Positions 39,901-44,319 of a DNA stretch of 44,319 nucleotides are shown piece after piece. The stretch covers positions 1 to 44,319 of the forward strand of contig CANREW010000009.1 in the NCBI GenBank assembly GCA_947629765.1. Reading direction: 5' to 3'. Each line of letters opens with the position of its first letter. The stretch's first letter is position 1. A model generated the notes under the pieces. It was not told where the DNA came from, did not search any database, and worked only from the letters and a program-made list of their open reading frames with translations. The position numbers were made by a program, and so were the translations under genes. This DNA comes from an uncultured Clostridia bacterium (GTDB lineage Bacteria > Bacillota > Clostridia > TANB77 > CAG-508).

Positions 39901-41250
39901 ATGCCAACATATAGGTATAGAGCTTTAACTGAAAATGGTGTTATAGTAACAAATGTTATAGAAGAAGGCTCGAAATATTTAGTAATAAAGAAATTAAAAA
40001 GGAACAACTTAATACCAATAAGTGTGGATAAATCTTTGCAAAGGGCAAAGGCAAAAAGAAAAGTAAGAAAAAATACAAACGATATAAGCGAGTTGCTAAA
40101 AGATGTAGATACAACTAGCCTTATAAAAAATAGAGAACAGCATAAAATGTCTTACTTTGATAAAATATATTACAATATAACAAAGTCAGAAAGAATTACA
40201 TCAAGAGATGTTGTTGTGTTTACTCAAAATTTCTATTTACTAAAAAAAGCAAACTTCAATAATATACATGCGTTAACTACGATTATAGAGAGTACAGATA
40301 ATTATTCTTTTAGATCTATACTTGAAGATATATTAGCAGGAGTAGAAGCAGGAGAAAATATGTATACAACTATGGAATATTATGAAAATGTATTCCCATA
40401 TTTGTATATAAATATGATAAAAGTAGGAGAACTCTCAGGAAACTTAACCACATCTCTTGAACAAGCTGTAAAATATTTGGAAGATTCAGATTATTTAAGA
40501 AGAACGTTAAGATCAATATTAATACCAAATATAGCACAATTCTTGTTCTTATTGATAATGTTAATTGTAGGAACGCTTGTCGCAATACCTGCAATTCAAA
40601 AATTATATACTAATATAGGTACAACAGAGCAATTACCTGCAATAAGTATTTGGTTTTCAAATGTATTAAACTTCATTATGGCACATTGGTACTTCCCGAC
40701 GATAGTAATAATAGGTATAATTGCTGGAATTATAGCATATATTAATACACCTAAAGGAAAGTATAACTTCCATTATTTTAAATATAAAATGCCTATATTT
40801 GGTAAGTTAATATTTGCAATAGATTTTGAAAGAATCATGCAAGCCATGCTTCTAAATTTAAGAAGTGGTATGAGAATACAGGAATCACTTGAAATTGCTA
40901 AGAATGTATCGAAAAACTATGTTATGCTATCAATTATGGAATCATCAATAAACAATATATTAATAGGACAATCTTGGATAGAACCATTTGAGAGATCAGG
41001 ACTTGCATCTTCAATGATGACAGAAATGTTAAAAATAGGTATGGACACAGACTTAGCAGAAATGATGGAAAAATTGATGGAATATATGGAAATAGATATA
41101 AATAACTTACTAAATAAAACAATAAAAGCACTACCTCAATTAGTTTATGCAATAGTTGGTGTAGTATTAATATTCTTCGTATTAGTAGTATTAGTACCTT
41201 GCTTACAGGTTTATATGGGAACATTCCTAATCTCTGCAGCAGGTTTATAA
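39901..41250 (+). CDS. pilC: Type IV pilus/type II secretion inner membrane protein PilC/GspF
   Basis: YRYRALTENG..., duplicated T2SSF domain, MIKVGELSGNLTTSLEQ. Confidence 0.92.
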   Translation: MPTYRYRALTENGVIVTNVIEEGSKYLVIKKLKRNNLIPISVDKSLQRAKAKRKVRKNTNDISELLKDVDTTSLIKNREQHKMSYFDKIYYNITKSERITSRDVVVFTQNFYLLKKANFNNIHALTTIIESTDNYSFRSILEDILAGVEAGENMYTTMEYYENVFPYLYINMIKVGELSGNLTTSLEQAVKYLEDSDYLRRTLRSILIPNIAQFLFLLIMLIVGTLVAIPAIQKLYTNIGTTEQLPAISIWFSNVLNFIMAHWYFPTIVIIGIIAGIIAYINTPKGKYNFHYFKYKMPIFGKLIFAIDFERIMQAMLLNLRSGMRIQESLEIAKNVSKNYVMLSIMESSINNILIGQSWIEPFERSGLASSMMTEMLKIGMDTDLAEMMEKLMEYMEIDINNLLNKTIKALPQLVYAIVGVVLIFFVLVVLVPCLQVYMGTFLISAAGL

Positions 41251-41271
41251 AAAAGACTAATTAAGATAAAA

Positions 41272-41318
41272 AATAATAACAATATTTATAAAAAAGATAA
41301 ATATTGTTATTATTTTTT
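41272..41318 (+). terminator. Intrinsic terminator at the end of the pilus operon
   Basis: AATAATAACAATATTTAT / ATAAATATTGTTATTATT followed by a T tract. Confidence 0.85.
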
Positions 41319-41404
41319 AAGGCAAATTTTCTAATAAAAAAGTATACAAAATCATTAAAATGTGTTATACTATTTAAGAATTAAAAAGGAGGAAGAATTA
41401 TAGT

Positions 41405-42835
41405 ATGGAAAAATATTTAAGAAAGACAAAAATTGTTTGTACAATCGGACCATCAAGTGAGGATAGAATGGTTGAATTAATGAAAGCTGGAATGGATGTA
41501 GTTAGAATAAATTTCTCACATGGTAGCTATCCTGAACAAGCAGAAAAGGTTAGAAAATTTTTCGAAGCAAAAAAACAAGTGAATAAACCAGTAGCATTAT
41601 TATTAGATACACAAGGACCAGAGGTTAGAACTGGAATGCTTAAAAATGCACCAGTTGAATTAGTAAAGGGAAATACTATTGTTTTAGCAAATGATGATAT
41701 AGAAGGGGATGCAGCAAAAGTTTCTATAACATATAAAGAATTATATAAAGATGTTGAAGTCGGAACAAGAATATTAGTGGATGATGGATTAATAGAGCTT
41801 AAAGTTATAGAAATTAATGGAAAAGATATAAAATGTGAAATAATTAATGGTGGAAAATTAGGAAATAGAAAGAGTGTTAATGTCCCAGAAAAACACCTTA
41901 ATTTGCCAGCTTTAAAAGAAAAAGATATACAAGATTTAATAGATGGAGCAAAAGCTGGATTTGATTATATTGCAGCATCTTTTGTAAGAAATAAGGAAGA
42001 CATATTTGCAATAAGAAAAGTACTTGATGAAAATGGCGGAAAAGATATAAAAATTATTTGTAAGATTGAAAACCAAGAAGGTTTAGATAATTTAGAGGAA
42101 ATAATTGAAAATTCAGCAGGAATAATGATAGGAAGAGGAGACTTAGGTGTTGAAATTCCTTTCCAAGATGTTCCAGTCGCTCAAAAACGTATAATTAAGC
42201 TATGCAATAGAGCAGGAAAGGTAGTTATAACAGCAACTCAGATGCTAGAATCAATGACACATTCTCCTAGACCAACAAGAGCAGAAGTTAGTGATGTTGC
42301 AAACGCTATATATGATAGAACAGGCGCTATAATGCTTTCAGGTGAATGTGCAAATGGAGAGTATCCAGTAGAATGTGTAAAAACTATGGTTGATATTTCA
42401 GAAAAAATAGAAAATGAAATAGCTTATTGGGATAGATTTAATAAAAAATATCAACATTTAGAAACAGATGACTTAGAGTATAATATAAATTATACAGTAT
42501 GTAGAATGGCTAAAAAAATTAATGCAAAGGCAGTTGTAGCATATACAAATACAGGTGATACAGCAAGATATTTATCAGGACTTGGAATAAAATGTCCAGT
42601 ATTTGCTGTTACTTCAAATGAAAAAACATATAATCAATTATCTTTGGTTTGGAATGTATTTCCAGTTTTATTACCAAAACAAAATACTATTGATGAATTG
42701 CTAGAAGTAGGGCTAAGAAAACTAGAAGAAGATAAGCTATTAGAAAAAGGTGATAGAGTAGTAATTGCAGGAGGTTCATATATACTTCCAACTAGAAAAG
42801 GTAGCAAGACTATTGGTGGTATTGTAGAAATATAG
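41405..42835 (+). CDS. pyk: Pyruvate kinase
   Basis: RKTKIVCTIGPSS, VRINFSHGS, LLLDTQGPEVRTG, IMIGRGDLGVEIP, ATQMLESM motifs. Confidence 0.97.
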   Translation: MEKYLRKTKIVCTIGPSSEDRMVELMKAGMDVVRINFSHGSYPEQAEKVRKFFEAKKQVNKPVALLLDTQGPEVRTGMLKNAPVELVKGNTIVLANDDIEGDAAKVSITYKELYKDVEVGTRILVDDGLIELKVIEINGKDIKCEIINGGKLGNRKSVNVPEKHLNLPALKEKDIQDLIDGAKAGFDYIAASFVRNKEDIFAIRKVLDENGGKDIKIICKIENQEGLDNLEEIIENSAGIMIGRGDLGVEIPFQDVPVAQKRIIKLCNRAGKVVITATQMLESMTHSPRPTRAEVSDVANAIYDRTGAIMLSGECANGEYPVECVKTMVDISEKIENEIAYWDRFNKKYQHLETDDLEYNINYTVCRMAKKINAKAVVAYTNTGDTARYLSGLGIKCPVFAVTSNEKTYNQLSLVWNVFPVLLPKQNTIDELLEVGLRKLEEDKLLEKGDRVVIAGGSYILPTRKGSKTIGGIVEI

Positions 42836-42899
42836 AGAGATATTTTAAATAAATTTTGAGTGAATTTTGAATAAATATTAAATATATTTTGAATAAATA

Positions 42900-42928
42900 T
42901 TGACAAATCAATAAATTTTGAGTATAAT
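42900..42928 (+). promoter_or_regulatory. Consensus SigA promoter upstream of rpmF
   Basis: TTGACA - 17 nt - TATAAT. Confidence 0.8.
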
Positions 42929-42996
42929 ATTACAATGTAACTGAAAATTTTAATAAAACATATAGATATTCGTATGCAAAAAAGGAGGTACTTAAA

Positions 42997-43185
42997 ATGG
43001 CACAACCAAAAAGAAGATGGTCAAAAGCAAGAACAGGTTTAAGAAGATCTACATGGAAAGTAGAAAAACCAAATATAGCAACTTGCCCACATTGTCATGA
43101 ACCAATATTACCACATAGAGCTTGTACAAATTGTGGATATTATAACGGAAAACAAGTTTTAAATCTAGAAGAAAAAAAAGCATAG
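42997..43185 (+). CDS. rpmF: 50S ribosomal protein L32
   Basis: MAQPKRRWSKARTGLRRSTW, CPHCHEP...CTNCGYYNGKQV zinc ribbon. Confidence 0.96.
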   Translation: MAQPKRRWSKARTGLRRSTWKVEKPNIATCPHCHEPILPHRACTNCGYYNGKQVLNLEEKKA

Positions 43186-43190
43186 TTTAA

Positions 43191-43227
43191 AAAATATTCT
43201 TAAAAGGTTTACTTTTAAGAATATTTT
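43191..43227 (+). terminator. Terminator after rpmF
   Basis: AAAATATTCTTAAAAG / CTTTTAAGAATATTTT. Confidence 0.8.
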
Positions 43228-43247
43228 TAGTTAAAGTATATTTTTTA

Positions 43248-43291
43248 AAAAGAAGTGAAATTAGATTATCTGTTTCACTTCTTTTTTTGTA
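43248..43291. terminator. Second terminator-like hairpin
   Basis: AAAAGAAGTGAAA / TTTCACTTCTTTTTTT. Confidence 0.7.
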
Positions 43292-43374
43292 TAAAAATTT
43301 AAAAATCCCATAAAGTAACATTTTTTGACAAGAAGAATAATATATACTATACCAAAATATAAGGAGGAATTTTG

Positions 43375-43725
43375 ATGTATAGACGTAGATGTAGAAGATG
43401 TCATTGTTTATACAATACTTGCAATAATGATAATAAAAACGAATATGAAACATTATGCGATGATGTAGGAAATGACAATGATAGTTGTAACAATAGTTGC
43501 AGTTGTGGATTTGATGAAGAAGAAAGTGTATTTCCAACAAACCCTATGTTTGGCCAAAGTTATGTTCCATTCCAAACAATGAATGAGACATATTTACCTT
43601 GCTGTGGTTTAAAAAAAGGAACAATATTTCCAGAACTAGTTAGTGAATATCAACCAGGTCAATCTATGGCAGAAATACAATATATAATGGATACTAATAG
43701 TATAAAGGAGGGCTGTAATAAATGA
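43375..43725 (+). CDS. cotJA: Spore coat-associated protein CotJA with Cys-rich N-terminal extension
   Basis: SYVPFQTMNETYLPCCGLKKGTIFPELVSEYQPGQSMAEIQYI is CotJA-like; followed by cotJB and cotJC. Confidence 0.8.
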   Translation: MYRRRCRRCHCLYNTCNNDNKNEYETLCDDVGNDNDSCNNSCSCGFDEEESVFPTNPMFGQSYVPFQTMNETYLPCCGLKKGTIFPELVSEYQPGQSMAEIQYIMDTNSIKEGCNK

Positions 43726-44057
43726 GACAAAATATAGAAAATTATGATATGATAAGCGGTACTGATTTAGAGACAGAAGTAAGAACTATGAAGTCATGCA
43801 ATGAAGAAGAACAAACTCGTGAAGAATTAATGGAACAAATAAAAGGATATAACTTTGCAGTAATAGAGCTTGCAGAATATCTAAATACTCATCCAGATGA
43901 TGAAAAAGCATTATGCTTGCATAATAGCTATACTAAAACACTTAAAGACTTAAAGGATAAATATCAAAAAGTTTATGGCCCACTTAGTATATATTATCCT
44001 TGCAATAAATGGCGTTGGCTTGAAGAACCTTGGCCTTGGGAAGGAGGTATGGCATAA
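43722..44057 (+). CDS. cotJB: Spore coat protein CotJB
   Basis: AVIELAEYLNTHPDDEKAL...YGPLSIYYPCNKWRWLEEPWPWEGG. Confidence 0.88.
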   Translation: MRQNIENYDMISGTDLETEVRTMKSCNEEEQTREELMEQIKGYNFAVIELAEYLNTHPDDEKALCLHNSYTKTLKDLKDKYQKVYGPLSIYYPCNKWRWLEEPWPWEGGMA

Positions 44058-44254
44058 TGTGGACTTACGATAAAATCCTAGAATATCCTATAAATATAAG
44101 GGAAACAAATGTAGAGCTTGCAAAAAATATCATATCGCAATATGGAGGACCTGATGGAGAGCTTGCAGCATCATTAAGATATTTATCTCAGAAATTTGGA
44201 ATGCCAGATCAAAAAGCAAAAGCTACTCTAAATGATATTGGTACAGAAGAATGA
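44057..44254 (+). pseudogene. cotJC: CotJC manganese-catalase-like coat protein, reading frame interrupted after GTEE near the window end
   Basis: MWTYDKILEYPINI...ISQYGGPDGELAASLRYLSQKFGMPDQKAKATLNDIGTEE then TGA. Family members continue for over 100 residues; no CGG at this break. Confidence 0.7.
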
Positions 44255-44319
44255 GCTCCAAAATGTTATCATTTAGTCTGTTTATTGTTGTCAAATATCA
44301 ACTATTGACAACAAAATGG

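Noticed and set aside
42841-42900. AT-rich repeated motif (TTTTGAATAAATATT-like) upstream of the rpmF promoter
   Set aside because: Could be an UP-like element, but low complexity makes the repetition unremarkable.

Overview
AT-rich chromosomal window from a spore-forming, Gram-positive, probably clostridial bacterium, dominated by cell-envelope genes. Contents: a SpoVD-type PBP; tsaC; a small-multidrug-export-like gene; a glycan/exopolysaccharide cluster ending in a second PBP; a secreted dockerin protein next to an LPKTG-anchored cohesin protein, a class B sortase and another surface protein; murE-mraY-ftsW-murG; a YfhO-like gene; topA; a type IV pilus operon; pyk; rpmF; and cotJABC. Main finding: five genes (a COG2426 transporter, a GT2 glycosyltransferase, a class B sortase, mraY and pilT) are each split by a +1 frameshift. 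In every case the break lies exactly at an in-frame CGG codon, and skipping the C restores a family-conserved Gly (GGA x4, GGT x1) and the full-length protein. I scanned every CGG trinucleotide on both strands and found no in-frame CGG used as ordinary Arg in any credible gene, although CGT, CGC and CGA are used as Arg. So 5 of 5 in-frame CGG codons coincide with +1 shifts. This suggests lineage-wide +1 recoding at CGG, or quadruplet CGGN decoding as Gly, possibly linked to loss of the CGG-reading tRNA-Arg. Secondary finding: a ~180-190 bp structured interspersed repeat with three copies plus one probable relic, showing compensatory arm changes and an exchangeable central module.
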